Counted from the stretch's first letter, positions 1 through 9,033 are shown. The stretch: 64,000 nt of DNA from Candidatus Sulfuricurvum sp. RIFRC-1 (GCF_000310245.1 NC_020505.1:1956001-2020000); one strand, 5' to 3'. The notes: generated by a model from the letters alone, not told the origin. Translations and numbers: made by a program.

Positions 1-297
1 ACCGCTCCGGTGAAACAAATCGCTGAAAATGCGGGATACGATGCAGGTGTTGTTGTCAACACGATCGTCTCTGCAACAAATGAAAACATCGGATTCAACG
101 CGGCAACGGGTGAATACGTCGATATGTACGAAGCGGGAATCATCGATCCTCTCAAAGTAGAGCGTGTCGCATTGACCAACGCAACGTCGGTATCGAGTAT
201 GCTTCTCACAACTGAAGCAACGATCCACGAGATCAAAGAAGACAAACCTGCAATGCCTGATATGGGCGGTATGGGTGGAATGCCCGGCATGATGTAA
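1..297 (+). CDS. groL: Chaperonin GroEL, C-terminal end (partial)
   Basis: This is the last 99 codons of the 60-kDa chaperonin, the ATP-driven folding cage that works with GroES in the cytoplasm. The frame is open from the first base, so the gene begins upstream of the window. Family features visible are the stretch reading [17 protein letters not shown], the segment [18 protein letters not shown], and the disordered Gly/Met-rich tail ending [10 protein letters not shown]. Length and tail are normal for GroEL. A strong stem-loop follows directly, so it is probably the last gene of a groES-groEL operon. Identity is essentially certain; only the upstream part is missing. Confidence 0.97.
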   Translation, partial: TAPVKQIAENAGYDAGVVVNTIVSATNENIGFNAATGEYVDMYEAGIIDPLKVERVALTNATSVSSMLLTTEATIHEIKEDKPAMPDMGGMGGMPGMM

Positions 298-305
298 AGA
301 CCATA

Positions 306-351
306 AAAAACGTCCTAAACGGGCGTTTTTAGGTCTGAAACCCCTTTTTTT
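306..351 (+). terminator. Rho-independent terminator after groEL
   Basis: A 10-bp stem (306-315 with 321-330, one G-T pair) closes a 5-base loop. The left arm is A-rich and the right arm ends in five T, as in bidirectional intrinsic terminators; a second T run lies at 345-351. It begins 9 bases after the groEL stop codon. Confidence 0.75.
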
Positions 352-401
352 AACCCTTCTTCGATACACTTCTTCACTAAACACTCAACGGAACATACCC
401 T

Positions 402-671
402 ATGCAATTATCCCTAACCGACCTCATCGGAATACTCGGCGTCTTTGTCATCATTGTTGCCTACATGCTTTTACAACTCGAAAAAATGGATGCGAAAGAT
501 TTAAGCTTCTCGGTTTTGAATTCTCTAGGGGCATTGCTGATCATCATCTCACTGCTGTATGACTGGAATCTCGCGTCGTTTTTAATGGAAGCAACATGGA
601 TGATGATTAGTTTATACGGGGTTCTGAAATATTATAACATGAAGAAAAAAGGAAAAAATACCGTCAAATAA
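402..671 (+). CDS. Small membrane protein, CBU_0592-like
   Basis: An 89-residue integral membrane protein with three hydrophobic segments (about residues 8-27, 40-54 and 57-77) and a basic Lys-rich tail. Length, segment spacing and the pattern LNSLGALLIIISLLYDWNLASF resemble the CBU_0592 family of small conserved membrane proteins, whose function is unknown. It stands alone between the groEL terminator and a convergent DUF475 gene. The stop codon lies in the loop of a small hairpin that probably ends transcription from the opposite strand. The family call is from memory of the pattern. Confidence 0.65.
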   Translation: MQLSLTDLIGILGVFVIIVAYMLLQLEKMDAKDLSFSVLNSLGALLIIISLLYDWNLASFLMEATWMMISLYGVLKYYNMKKKGKNTVK

Positions 672-676
672 GACGG
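640..676 (-). terminator. Probable terminator of the DUF475 gene
   Basis: Read on the minus strand, a 5-bp GC-rich stem (676-672 with 665-661) with a 6-base loop is followed by a long U-rich run (about 660-640). It starts 9 bases past the DUF475 stop codon and lies inside the 3' end of the convergent small membrane protein gene. Confidence 0.55.
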
Positions 677-685
677 CATTTAAAA

Positions 686-1666
686 TTAAACGATCTCATT
701 GGCCTTTTTATTTTCCCACAGCGAGTGAAGAAACGCGATCAAGATCAATCCGATACCGATAGTCCCCGTCACCATCTCACTGATATGAGTGGTAATTTTC
801 ATCAACATGATAATCGCCAAAATCCCGATTGCATAATGGGCACCGTGTTCGAGATACCGGAAATGTGAGAGGGTTTTATGCTCAACGAAATAAAGGGTGA
901 TACTCCGTACAAACATCGCTCCCACACCCAAACCGATCATGATAATAAAGATATTACTGGTCAATGCAAACGCCCCGATAACACCGTCAAAACTGAAACT
1001 CGCATCGAGAACTTCGAGATAGATAAATCCGGCGATCCCGCTTTTAACCGTATCGGATGAGAGGAAATGGTCCAGCATCCCGAGCAATGAGTGAAGCAAT
1101 ACTCCGTACATAAATGCCAAAACAACTCCGAAGTCCTGAGTGATGTGCCCCAAAGCGATCCCCACCATAATTGCAGTAATCAACTCGATATTGGCAACGC
1201 CTGAAAAATGTTCCATCGTTTTGGAACCTTCAACAAACTTCACCCATTTGACATCATGTTCCCCAAAGAAAAAGTCCAAAAAGACCATCAGCAAAAAGGC
1301 TCCACCGAACGCGAAGATCGTCGATTCAGTCGCTTTGAGCACTTTTTCATACTCTGCGGGTTGATCCATCGCCACTTGCAATGTTTCCAACAATCCCATT
1401 CCCGTTACAATCGAAACAATCGCAAGCGGAAATATTAAACGCATCCCAAAAACTGCAATCGGAATACCGAAAACAATAAAGCGTTTCTGCCAAATCGGGT
1501 CCATCGTTTCAAGTACCTTGGCATTAACCACCGCATTATCAAACGAAAGAGAGATTTCAAGAACAATCAGAAGAAAGGTGATGTAAATAGCGGCAAGTCC
1601 ACCGAGATAATATGCTGCAATCAGCCCTAAAAGCATGATTGCAAACGAGCTGTAAAAGTAGCGCAT
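686..1666 (-). CDS. DUF475 (TerC-like) integral membrane protein
   Basis: A polytopic inner-membrane protein of about 326 residues and eight or more hydrophobic segments. The acidic membrane motif SLSFDNAVVNAKVL near residue 45, the half repeat LDASFSFDGVIGAFAL near residue 225, and LELITAIMVGIALGH-like stretches place it in DUF475, a relative of the TerC/YkoY group linked to metal-ion export or tellurite resistance. Function is not proven. Two ATGs are in frame: the one at 1672 overlaps the GAAGGA ribosome site, so the ATG at 1666, five bases after it, is chosen. A TATAAT box (1692-1697, minus strand) lies just upstream. Confidence 0.8.
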   Translation of the reverse strand: MRYFYSSFAIMLLGLIAAYYLGGLAAIYITFLLIVLEISLSFDNAVVNAKVLETMDPIWQKRFIVFGIPIAVFGMRLIFPLAIVSIVTGMGLLETLQVAMDQPAEYEKVLKATESTIFAFGGAFLLMVFLDFFFGEHDVKWVKFVEGSKTMEHFSGVANIELITAIMVGIALGHITQDFGVVLAFMYGVLLHSLLGMLDHFLSSDTVKSGIAGFIYLEVLDASFSFDGVIGAFALTSNIFIIMIGLGVGAMFVRSITLYFVEHKTLSHFRYLEHGAHYAIGILAIIMLMKITTHISEMVTGTIGIGLILIAFLHSLWENKKANEIV

Positions 1667-1699
1667 GAGCATCCTTCGAAAGTAATGCGCAATTATAAC

Positions 1700-2398
1700 T
1701 TACATATGAGCATTATGCCATTGAACGAGTGAAAGACGGAATCCTTCTTTGACACTAAGCACTTCGTGAGAGAAATAGGGATTACTCAGAAATACGACCA
1801 TATCCCCTGCTTCCGGACGGAGGGTAATCGTATTGCCGTGCTCGTCACACAGATAGTTGAAGAGCAATTCTCCTCCGCTGAAATGATCTTGATCCGTCGG
1901 ATGCGGAGTATAAGAGGTCGTAAAGAGGACGGTAGTGAGTTTGCGCTCAGGGGCGACGGTGCGATACCCGATGACATTCCCATCATGGTCACGCAATTCG
2001 CTTGAATCATCGGAATGCTTGAGATAAAACGACCCGCTCTCATAGCCTAGAACCTGCACATCGGTTGCTTTGGCGAGAGAAAGGGCAAAAAATGTTTCAA
2101 TCTCTCCTCTCACCGCTTCAAAACGGCGATCATAGATTTCTCGGTGTTCTGGGCTTAGCGTATGAATATCGGTTTTACGAATAGCGGTATCGAGTGAACG
2201 TCCGCGTAGTTCTGCCTGCACCGCCTCATTATCCGATAGCGTATGAGCGGTAATCGCTCGGCATTCGGCCGGACTAAGCACCCCCTCAAGAACTATATAG
2301 GGAAAATCATGGTACGGATTGGGGAGCCGCGCAGTGGGAATATCCCACCCCAGTAACTCATCTCGTGCATATACGTAGTTACTGATCTGATGCATCAC
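1700..2398 (-). CDS. 2OG-Fe(II) oxygenase (prolyl 4-hydroxylase-like)
   Basis: A 232-residue cytoplasmic protein with the jelly-roll pattern of Fe(II)/2-oxoglutarate dioxygenases. The iron-binding HxD reads YLKHSDDS near residue 125, the distal histidine is in FLSNPYFSHEVLSV near residue 211, and the 2OG-anchoring arginine follows in EGFRLSLVQWH. The stretch SGGELLFNY matches the family's GGEL signature. It is the last gene of the leftward operon and its start overlaps the stop of exbD, so it is probably made with ExbBD. PKHD-type hydroxylases such as PiuC often sit with TonB-system genes, which may suggest an iron-related role. The substrate is unknown. Confidence 0.8.
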   Translation of the reverse strand: MMHQISNYVYARDELLGWDIPTARLPNPYHDFPYIVLEGVLSPAECRAITAHTLSDNEAVQAELRGRSLDTAIRKTDIHTLSPEHREIYDRRFEAVRGEIETFFALSLAKATDVQVLGYESGSFYLKHSDDSSELRDHDGNVIGYRTVAPERKLTTVLFTTSYTPHPTDQDHFSGGELLFNYLCDEHGNTITLRPEAGDMVVFLSNPYFSHEVLSVKEGFRLSLVQWHNAHM

Positions 2399-2787
2399 TA
2401 TTTCTGCTTATCGGTGACGATATAAAGCTGTTCATGTCCAAGACGTTTCAACACATCCATAACACCCACGAAGTTTTGAAATGCCGCCTCTTTATCGCTG
2501 TAAAGAACAACCGTCATCTCTTTTCCTCCCTCAACGACACGCTGTTCAAAATCGGCTAACGTGATCGGTATTTTCTCTTCCCCCAACATCAGTGTCCCGT
2601 CTTTTTGGATGGTGAGTTTCAGCTCACTCGGCTTATGCTCTGCCGCAGATCCTTTGGCCTCAGGGAGATCGACGGGAATCAATCCTGTCTTAATAAACGT
2701 CGCCGTAGTAAGTACCATGACGAGCAACACGAGCATAATGTCGATGAACGGAATAACGTTGATCGTATCGATCCGTTTCATTTTCAT
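2398..2787 (-). CDS. exbD: ExbD biopolymer transport protein
   Basis: A 129-residue ExbD/TolR protein: a short cytoplasmic N-terminus, one membrane helix (about residues 11-33) carrying the proton-path aspartate in NVIPFIDIMLVLLVMVLTT, and a periplasmic domain. With ExbB it forms the motor that energises TonB. It starts 3 bases after exbB ends. No tonB lies in this operon, but a TonB-dependent receptor is encoded near 20 kb. ExbD rather than TolR is favoured because there are no tol-pal genes nearby. Confidence 0.88.
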   Translation of the reverse strand: MKMKRIDTINVIPFIDIMLVLLVMVLTTATFIKTGLIPVDLPEAKGSAAEHKPSELKLTIQKDGTLMLGEEKIPITLADFEQRVVEGGKEMTVVLYSDKEAAFQNFVGVMDVLKRLGHEQLYIVTDKQK

Positions 2788-2790
2788 GAC

Positions 2791-3243
2791 TTACCCTTGT
2801 TTTTTATGGGCGTCGATTTCCCATAGTGTGATAAGACGTTCCATTTTACGGAGTAAAATATTGTAAAACACAATAGCCGGGATGGCGACCACCAGACCCA
2901 TTGCCGTCGCTTTGAGCGCCAGAGCCAACCCGGTCATGATTTTCTTCGGATCAACGGCTCCTACATCACCGAGGGTGTAAAATGTAATCATAATCCCTAA
3001 AACCGTCCCAAGCAATCCAACATACGGTGCATTCGAACCGATCGTTGCAATCGTAGAAACATTGTTGCCCAAATCAAGTTCCAATTCCTCTTTCGTCTCA
3101 TAATCACCGATACGAACCGAACCGTATGCCATCATTCTTTCGATAAAAAGCCATAATGAGACAATACTCATAACCACCAAAATCCCGATAATCCCGTAAT
3201 CCACTGCCGTTTGTGCAAATTCCAGCCAACCGCTGTTTTCCAT
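2791..3243 (-). CDS. exbB: ExbB/TolQ/MotA-family proton channel protein
   Basis: A 150-residue protein with three membrane helices (about 17-37, 70-92 and 108-132) and the family signature IGSNAPYVGLLGTVLGIMITF near residue 68, followed by a Gly/Ala-rich helix with GLVVAIPAIVFYN. It is the short ExbB form typical of Campylobacterota. It forms the inner-membrane motor with the ExbD encoded directly downstream, and lies just behind a two-component pair in the same operon, so motor expression may be tied to that signalling system (inference). Confidence 0.88.
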   Translation of the reverse strand: MENSGWLEFAQTAVDYGIIGILVVMSIVSLWLFIERMMAYGSVRIGDYETKEELELDLGNNVSTIATIGSNAPYVGLLGTVLGIMITFYTLGDVGAVDPKKIMTGLALALKATAMGLVVAIPAIVFYNILLRKMERLITLWEIDAHKKQG

Positions 3244-3246
3244 TCG

Positions 3247-4080
3247 TTATTCCCCTTTTTTAAATTCTAATTTGACGCAGGTTCCCTCTCCAACACGAGA
3301 AGCAACATTCAACACTATATGATGACGATCGCAATAGCGCTTGACCAGACTTAAACCGATTCCATATCCCGGCATTGTAGTATCATTTTGGAAATAGCGA
3401 TCATAAATGCGCATAAGCGTAATCTCATCCATTCCGGCGCCTTGATCGCAAAGGCTTAAAGTTTGATCGTGTAATTTTATCGTGATATGGGGTATTTGAG
3501 GTGAATATTTCACCCCATTTTCCACCAAATTATCAATCACTTTACCCAATCCGATCCGATCGCATTTAACGCTATAGGGTTCTATCTCCAAATTCCAAAC
3601 GACCTTAGGATAAAGAGAACGCAAAAATCCTAAACGCTCTTCAAGGAGTTCACGCAGATCAAAAGAGTCAATTGATTCTCGTTCCGTCTGTTTCTTGATC
3701 AAATAATCAAGCTCGTTATAACGCTCTTTTAGCATCTCTGCCGCCGCTTCAATCCGCTCCAGACGTTTGAGAGACTTTTCATCATTATGCGTTTTACGAA
3801 GCATTTGAACATTCGCCGTAATGGTGTTAATCGGGAGGTTCAGTTCATGCAGTGTCTCTTTGGAGAAGCGTTCCAAATGGGCAAAATGCTCTCTCAGCGG
3901 GGTAATCGCGATTTTTGCCAAAACTCCCCCCACCACGAGGGTAATAATCAATGAGACGAAGGCGATAATTCCCCACTGCTCTACCCCTAAAACCTGATGA
4001 ACGTAATAGATTCCGGCAATCAAAACACCGGTAGTCGTCACATAAAGTGATGCCAAAGCAATGGTAAAGCTACGAAACAA
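3247..4080 (-). CDS. Sensor histidine kinase
   Basis: A 277-residue membrane sensor kinase. Two membrane helices (about residues 5-27 and 37-58) leave almost no periplasmic loop, so the signal is probably sensed in or near the membrane. The phospho-acceptor histidine is in ETLHELNLPINTI (near residue 98). The ATP-binding domain shows the N box NLVENGVKYSP, the G1 box DQGAGMD and the G2 box GYGIGLSLVKRY. It overlaps the upstream response regulator by 11 bases, so the two are almost certainly partners. The signal is unknown. Confidence 0.88.
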   Translation of the reverse strand: MFRSFTIALASLYVTTTGVLIAGIYYVHQVLGVEQWGIIAFVSLIITLVVGGVLAKIAITPLREHFAHLERFSKETLHELNLPINTITANVQMLRKTHNDEKSLKRLERIEAAAEMLKERYNELDYLIKKQTERESIDSFDLRELLEERLGFLRSLYPKVVWNLEIEPYSVKCDRIGLGKVIDNLVENGVKYSPQIPHITIKLHDQTLSLCDQGAGMDEITLMRIYDRYFQNDTTMPGYGIGLSLVKRYCDRHHIVLNVASRVGEGTCVKLEFKKGE

Positions 4081-4726
4081 GGCGATATCCTACGCCGCGT
4101 ATATTGACTATCGATTCTGAACCTATCTCTTGTTTGAGACGGTTGATGTACACCCGTATGGCCCCATCGCTAATCATCTCTGATGGGTTCCACAACGTAT
4201 CCATAATCATCTCTTTGGTGACGATCTCTCCCGCATTTCGAATAAACAATGCCATCAGCTGATACTCTTTGAGCGAAAACGGGATCTCTCTTCCTTCCAT
4301 CAACACACATTTATGAAGTTCATCGAGGCAAAGTTCTCCGACACAATGGCGTGCTTTCCCTTTGATACGGCGTAAAAGTGCATGAATACGCACCAGTAAT
4401 TCATCGGTATGAAACGGTTTTTTGAGGTAATCGTCCGCACCGATTTCAAAGGCTTGAGAGAGCGTTTCAATCTCTTGATGGGAAGTCAGATAAATACTCG
4501 GGGTTAGATCATTGGCACGGCGCAGCTCTTTTAAAAGCGACAAACCGTCGATGAGGGGAACATTAATATCGAGAAGATAGAGATCAAACTGATTTTTATA
4601 GGTTTCATCGAGAGCTTCTTGACCGTTACGGCATAAGGATACCTCAAACCCCTCCTCTGCTAAGACATCAGCGATAGATTCGCCAAAGAGCAAATCATCT
4701 TCCAAGAGTAATATCTTAATCGACAC
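4070..4726 (-). CDS. OmpR-family response regulator
   Basis: A 218-residue two-domain regulator. The receiver has the acidic pair in LLLEDDLLFGES, the phospho-acceptor aspartate in LYLLDINVPLIDG and the conserved lysine in DYLKKPF. The C-terminal half is a winged helix of the OmpR/PhoB type, ending RVYINRLKQEIGSESIVNIRGVGYRL. It lies between pyrC and its likely partner kinase, overlapping both. Targets cannot be read from the sequence; its own operon, including exbBD, is a reasonable guess. Confidence 0.9.
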   Translation of the reverse strand: MSIKILLLEDDLLFGESIADVLAEEGFEVSLCRNGQEALDETYKNQFDLYLLDINVPLIDGLSLLKELRRANDLTPSIYLTSHQEIETLSQAFEIGADDYLKKPFHTDELLVRIHALLRRIKGKARHCVGELCLDELHKCVLMEGREIPFSLKEYQLMALFIRNAGEIVTKEMIMDTLWNPSEMISDGAIRVYINRLKQEIGSESIVNIRGVGYRLVS

Positions 4727-5723
4727 GCTCTATCGACCACTTCAAAGTTTCCCCCGCTCGCATCGGGACGACAGTACCGTAAATATCAGGAACGACAAAA
4801 TCGTGTTTCACTAACACCACCTCTTTGAATTCTGCACAAATACCATAAATTTGCTGGGCATTGTCACTCACGAATGCTTGAAGATTGTCCAATTTATCAT
4901 GCGCTTCAAATACCTCACACAACAGCTGCAATGCGATTGGAGCGGTAAATACCCCTGCTCCGCATCCGCAAGATTCTTTCGTATGTTTGGGGTGCGGTGC
5001 GGAGTCGGAACCGAACATCACTTTCGGATGGGCTTCCAATGCAACTTTGAGCAAGGCGGCACGATCTTCGGGGCGTTTGGCTATCGGTTTGCAAAACAGA
5101 TGCGGTCGAAGCATTCCCCCCGCCACATCATCGAGGGTAATGATGAGATGATGCACCGTAATAGTGGCGTAAAGATTCTCGTATTTATCCAACATCGCTA
5201 CTGCATCGGCGGTGGTGATGTGCTCCATAATAATTTTCAGTTTTGGAAAGTTGATGGCCAGTTTTTCGTAAACACTCATAAACTCTGCTTCGCGATCCAT
5301 CACAAATCCGTTGGTCTCGCCGTGAACCGAGAGGACAATTCCCAAATCCGACATCGCTTCGAGTGTTTCACGCATCGGTTCAATATCAAAGTTGACAACT
5401 CCCCCCTCGGAGTTGGTAGTAGCACCGCTCGGGTAAATTTTGATCGCCGTAATATGATCCTGAACATCTTCCAAGAACGCACGGCTGTAGTTTTGATAAA
5501 AGAGGGTCATGTAGGGCTCAAAATCATCCCGCCCGATCGCGTGTTTAATCCGTTTTTTGTACTCTTTCACCATCTCTTTCGTCGTTACGGGAGGGACAAG
5601 GTTGGGCATTATGAGCGCACCGCTAAAACTGTAGGAAGTAAGCGGAGCAACGGTCTCCAACATCTCACCATCACGCAGATGCAGATGCATATCCAGAGGC
5701 ATTGTCAATGTAACCGTTTTCAT
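4716..5723 (-). CDS. pyrC: Dihydroorotase
   Basis: Catalyses ring closure of N-carbamoyl-aspartate to dihydroorotate, step three of pyrimidine synthesis, in the cytoplasm. The 335-residue length and motifs fit the PyrC (type II) class: the metal-binding HLHLRDG near residue 14, IKIYPSGATTNS carrying the carbamylated lysine near residue 94, VHGET, EHITT and the catalytic aspartate in MFGSDSAPHPK. The gene overlaps the phosphohexomutase gene by one base at its start and the response regulator by 11 bases at its end. Confidence 0.95.
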   Translation of the reverse strand: MKTVTLTMPLDMHLHLRDGEMLETVAPLTSYSFSGALIMPNLVPPVTTKEMVKEYKKRIKHAIGRDDFEPYMTLFYQNYSRAFLEDVQDHITAIKIYPSGATTNSEGGVVNFDIEPMRETLEAMSDLGIVLSVHGETNGFVMDREAEFMSVYEKLAINFPKLKIIMEHITTADAVAMLDKYENLYATITVHHLIITLDDVAGGMLRPHLFCKPIAKRPEDRAALLKVALEAHPKVMFGSDSAPHPKHTKESCGCGAGVFTAPIALQLLCEVFEAHDKLDNLQAFVSDNAQQIYGICAEFKEVVLVKHDFVVPDIYGTVVPMRAGETLKWSIERVD

Positions 5724-7096
5724 TATTTCACCTCCAACTGATTTTTAGCTTCTTGGATCAATGCATTAAGCGCTTCTTCATAATGTTTAGCTTCATCTGC
5801 ATCGGTCGATTCGAAACGGGTCACGAGGACAGGTGTCGTATTACTCGCCCGTACAAGTCCCCACCCTTGATCAAAAATAACCCGAACACCGTCAACATCG
5901 ATAATCTCTTTGATCGGAGGAAAAGAAGCGGGAGGCGTTTGAAGCAACTCTTTTAGTTTTGCCATAAGAGGAAATTTCTCCTGTTCCGTTGTTTTGACTT
6001 TGATCTCTTCAGTCGAAAACACTTTCGGAAGTTTTGCAATCTCTGCATCGAGGTCCACCCCCTCCTTCACCAGTTCAAGCATACGCAACGTGGCATAGAT
6101 CGCATCATCATACCCGAAATAGCGGTCGGCAAAAAAGACATGACCGCTCACTTCGCACGCTAAATCCGCATGAAGCTCTTTCATTTTGACTTTGAGATTG
6201 GAGTGTCCTGTTTTATACATCACCGCCGTCGCCCCGCGCGCGCGGAGAGTATCGTACATCACCTGCGAACATTTTACTTCGCCGATAACGGTCGGATTTT
6301 TCATCTTGAGGGCGAATAGCAGTGCCATCATGTCCCCCTTGATGTTGTTTTTAGGGGTCAATACGGCGATACGATCGGCATCACCGTCATACGCAAATGC
6401 GATATCACCCTCTGCCGATAAAAGTTTTTTGATATCCTCAAGGTTATGCTCTTCACTCGGATCGGGATGGTGATTCGGGAATGTTCCATCAGGATCGACA
6501 TAAATTCCTTTGGTTTTGAGTCCTAATTCATTGAAAATATCTTCGATTGCCAAACCTGCAACCCCGTTTCCGCAGTCATACACGATCCGCTCATTCATCC
6601 CGCGCAAATGGCCAAACGACTCCACCATAAAACGTTTATAGCGCGAAAGTGCATCGATCTCAGTAACGTGACGCTCCACTTTCGGAGGAAACGGCAATGT
6701 CTCAATCTTGCGTCCGAGGGCATAAATCGATTCGCCGAAAAAAGGGAGCTTGTTAATCGTGATTTTAAAACCGTTATATTCGCTGGGGTTGTGCGAACCG
6801 GTAATCATTACCGAAGCGCAGGCTGTTTTTCCGCCAAAATCCTGATAGTTGCAAAAATAGTTGACGGGAGTCGGAACCATCCCCATTCCGAGCACCTTCA
6901 TCCCTCCCGCATTGAGTCCGGCAGTCAAATATTCAAAAAGAATCGGGGAATGCGAACGTGCATCATATCCTACCGCAACGTACTCGCCGAACGCTCTCAT
7001 CTCATCGGCTAAAGCATACCCCAAACGGGTAATCGTCTCTTCATTCAACTCTTTTTCATAAATTCCACGGATATCATATTCACGATAAATAGACAT
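5723..7096 (-). CDS. Phosphomannomutase/phosphoglucomutase
   Basis: A 457-residue alpha-D-phosphohexomutase interconverting hexose 6- and 1-phosphates, supplying Glc-1-P and Man-1-P for the dTDP-, CDP- and GDP-sugars made in the glycan island. It shows the N-terminal IYREYDIRGIYEKEL, the phosphoserine loop MITGSHNPSEYNG (near residue 100), the metal loop AYDGDADRIAVL (near residue 240), the sugar loop CEVSGHVFF and the phosphate loop RASNTTPVLVTRFE. The ATG at 7096 is chosen because an AAGGGA ribosome site precedes it; a TTG five codons upstream is less likely. It heads the leftward pyrC/two-component/exbBD operon. Confidence 0.93.
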   Translation of the reverse strand: MSIYREYDIRGIYEKELNEETITRLGYALADEMRAFGEYVAVGYDARSHSPILFEYLTAGLNAGGMKVLGMGMVPTPVNYFCNYQDFGGKTACASVMITGSHNPSEYNGFKITINKLPFFGESIYALGRKIETLPFPPKVERHVTEIDALSRYKRFMVESFGHLRGMNERIVYDCGNGVAGLAIEDIFNELGLKTKGIYVDPDGTFPNHHPDPSEEHNLEDIKKLLSAEGDIAFAYDGDADRIAVLTPKNNIKGDMMALLFALKMKNPTVIGEVKCSQVMYDTLRARGATAVMYKTGHSNLKVKMKELHADLACEVSGHVFFADRYFGYDDAIYATLRMLELVKEGVDLDAEIAKLPKVFSTEEIKVKTTEQEKFPLMAKLKELLQTPPASFPPIKEIIDVDGVRVIFDQGWGLVRASNTTPVLVTRFESTDADEAKHYEEALNALIQEAKNQLEVK

Positions 7097-7156
7097 AGTT
7101 TCCCTTTTCAATCAACATTAACAAATTATACAACGAGGTGGTTAAAAGAGTCTTTT

Positions 7157-7174
7157 ATGGGGCACAAGCCCCAT
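7157..7174 (-). terminator. GC-rich hairpin between amt2 and the phosphohexomutase gene
   Basis: A perfect 7-bp stem (7157-7163 with 7168-7174) with a 4-base loop. Next to it a second inverted repeat at 7144-7157 (seven bases each side) overlaps it by one base. On the minus strand it is followed by a short U-rich stretch, so it may end the amt2 transcript before the phosphohexomutase operon. No strong T run. Confidence 0.4.
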
Positions 7175-7225
7175 CCAGAAGAATAGTGAAGAAGTGTTAC
7201 AACAGTGTTAAGAAGGTTTAAATTA

Positions 7226-7303
7226 AGCGCGGATTCTGCGCGTGGGCATCGCGCCGAGCGAAACTCAGCGTTAGCGTAGCCAATCGGGACGTGTTCCGAT
7301 GGC
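7226..7303. repeat. Intergenic structured repeat, copy 1
   Basis: Shares a long near-identical stretch with copy 2 (8596-8677), including the 12-mer GTTAGCGTAGCC at 7270-7281. The 12-mer is followed by a hairpin whose stem sequence differs between copies but still pairs (7283-7287 with 7296-7300, then GCC with GGC). It begins 9 bases beyond the end of amt2. Confidence 0.7.
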
Positions 7304-7311
7304 GTGTTAAA

Positions 7312-8490
7312 TCATATAGCTCTTTTAAATTCGGGATACGCTTCAAGTCCGCATTCGCTGACATCAAGCCCTTGAACCTGATCCTCGTCCGTAGCGCGAA
7401 ACGGTATAAATTTATTAAGCAGATAGATGATGGTAAATGACACGGTAAAGACAAATACCGCCATCACCCCGACCCCTTTGAGCTGGTTTAGGAATGTTAT
7501 ACCATTTGCATGATCAGCGGCAAAAAGACCCACAGCAAGGGTTCCCCAAATACCGTTGACCAAATGAACCGACAATGCTCCAACCGGATCGTCGATACGG
7601 AAACGGTCAAATAATGGTACCGCGAGAACGACCAATGCCCCTCCGATTCCCCCGATCAAAATTGAATCAATCATCGTATATAAATGGGGACCTGCCGTGA
7701 TCGCTACCAACCCGCCAAGTGCGCCGTTAAGAATCATCGTAATATCAAAAAGTTTATATCGAGCATAAATAGCGATACCGGCGATAATCGCGCCGGAGAG
7801 TCCTGCGGTATTGGTATTAAAGATCGTCAATGCGACACTATCCGCCGCCTCTTTGGTCGAAATTGATCCTACCGAACCGCCGTTAAATCCAAACCATCCG
7901 ATCCATAACAACATCGCCCCTAAAACGACCAAAGGGATATTCGAAGCGGGAATTACGCGGATTTGATTTCCGACATAACGTCCTTTACGTGCACCGATCA
8001 CCAAAATCGCCGCAAGCAATGCCCATCCGCCCGTGGAATGGATAACGGTTGAGCCGGCCAAATCGACAAAGTTCAGATCAAACATCGTATCTTTGAGCCA
8101 ATCGCTTCCCCAGCTGATATTCACTGCCGTCGGATAGATTAACGCACCCATAATCACCGTGAAAAGAGTCAACGGCAAAAGGCGGGCTCGTTCACCCACC
8201 CCACCGCTCATAATGTTAATGGCCTTACCGACAAATGCCATCTGGAACATAAAAAAGGCCCATTGGCTCATCGTTGTACTTTGAAAATCACCGAATGCCA
8301 AATGAAATCCGACCAAGATAAAGGCCATCGACGCAACCGCGTAAATCATAACGTTTACCGTCAAAACGCTGGAGACGTTTTTGGTTCTCACCAAACCTGC
8401 TTCGAGCATCGCAAAACCGGGAACCATTAAGATAATGAGAGTAATAGAAAAGAGGGCAAAGAGGGTATCGATAACGTACGCAGTATCCAT
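7312..8490 (-). CDS. amt: Ammonium transporter (second copy)
   Basis: A 392-residue Amt/Rh-family channel protein with about eleven membrane segments that conducts ammonium across the inner membrane. The twin pore histidines are visible in AGSTVIHSTGGWALL and LSVHLVNGIWGTL, and the family segment MLLWIGWFGFNGGS is present. Unlike the other Amt here it has no signal peptide and starts directly at its first membrane helix. It has its own promoter region with a 21-bp palindrome and is flanked on both sides by copies of the intergenic repeat. It is clearly divergent from the amt at 9034-10365, so the two are old paralogues. Confidence 0.93.
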   Translation of the reverse strand: MDTAYVIDTLFALFSITLIILMVPGFAMLEAGLVRTKNVSSVLTVNVMIYAVASMAFILVGFHLAFGDFQSTTMSQWAFFMFQMAFVGKAINIMSGGVGERARLLPLTLFTVIMGALIYPTAVNISWGSDWLKDTMFDLNFVDLAGSTVIHSTGGWALLAAILVIGARKGRYVGNQIRVIPASNIPLVVLGAMLLWIGWFGFNGGSVGSISTKEAADSVALTIFNTNTAGLSGAIIAGIAIYARYKLFDITMILNGALGGLVAITAGPHLYTMIDSILIGGIGGALVVLAVPLFDRFRIDDPVGALSVHLVNGIWGTLAVGLFAADHANGITFLNQLKGVGVMAVFVFTVSFTIIYLLNKFIPFRATDEDQVQGLDVSECGLEAYPEFKRAI

Positions 8491-8521
8491 GCAGCACCTT
8501 TAGTTTAAGATAAAGGTGTGC

Positions 8522-8548
8522 ATTATATATCCAATTAAATGGATTGTA
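8522..8548 (-). promoter_or_regulatory. Candidate -10 boxes of amt2
   Basis: On the minus strand TATAAT (8527-8522) and TACAAT (8548-8543) lie 32 and 53 bases before the amt2 start codon. No convincing -35 hexamer is seen, as is common for Campylobacterota promoters. Confidence 0.45.
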
Positions 8549-8556
8549 GAAGAAGT

Positions 8557-8577
8557 ATTGATTAAAATTTAATCAAT
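8557..8577. promoter_or_regulatory. Palindromic operator candidate upstream of amt2
   Basis: A perfect inverted repeat of 10-base arms (ATTGATTAAA and TTTAATCAAT) around one central base, 8 bases upstream of a TACAAT box. A close variant lies upstream of the other amt (10437-10454), which suggests a shared regulator of ammonium uptake. Its half-site spacing differs from the FNR site. Confidence 0.5.
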
Positions 8578-8595
8578 TAATGTATTTAATCTTCA

Positions 8596-8677
8596 AGCGC
8601 GGTTTACTGCGCGTGGGCTTCACGCCGAGTGAAACTCAGCGTTAGCGTAGCCTGAGGGGGCTTTTGCTCCCTTAGGC
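8596..8677. repeat. Intergenic structured repeat, copy 2
   Basis: Matches copy 1 through the GCGCGTGGGC and GAAACTCAGCG parts and the 12-mer GTTAGCGTAGCC (8641-8652). A 9-bp stem (8650-8658 with 8669-8677, one G-T pair) and 10-base loop follow. It begins about 8 bases beyond the end of glnK1. Confidence 0.7.
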
Positions 8678-8684
8678 GTAATGA

Positions 8685-9026
<342 letters not shown>

Positions 9027-9033
9027 TTACTCC

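Noticed and set aside
4851-5741. Long plus-strand open frame of 296 codons opposite pyrC
   Set aside because: It mirrors pyrC, a clear conserved enzyme; composition-driven shadow frame.
7218-7454. Minus-strand ORF of 78 codons overlapping amt2 and repeat copy 1
   Set aside because: It is a shadow of amt2 and the repeat, with no ribosome site and no family resemblance.
8557-8577. FNR/CRP binding site (TTGAT-N4-ATCAA)
   Set aside because: Half-sites are present but nine bases apart, not four.
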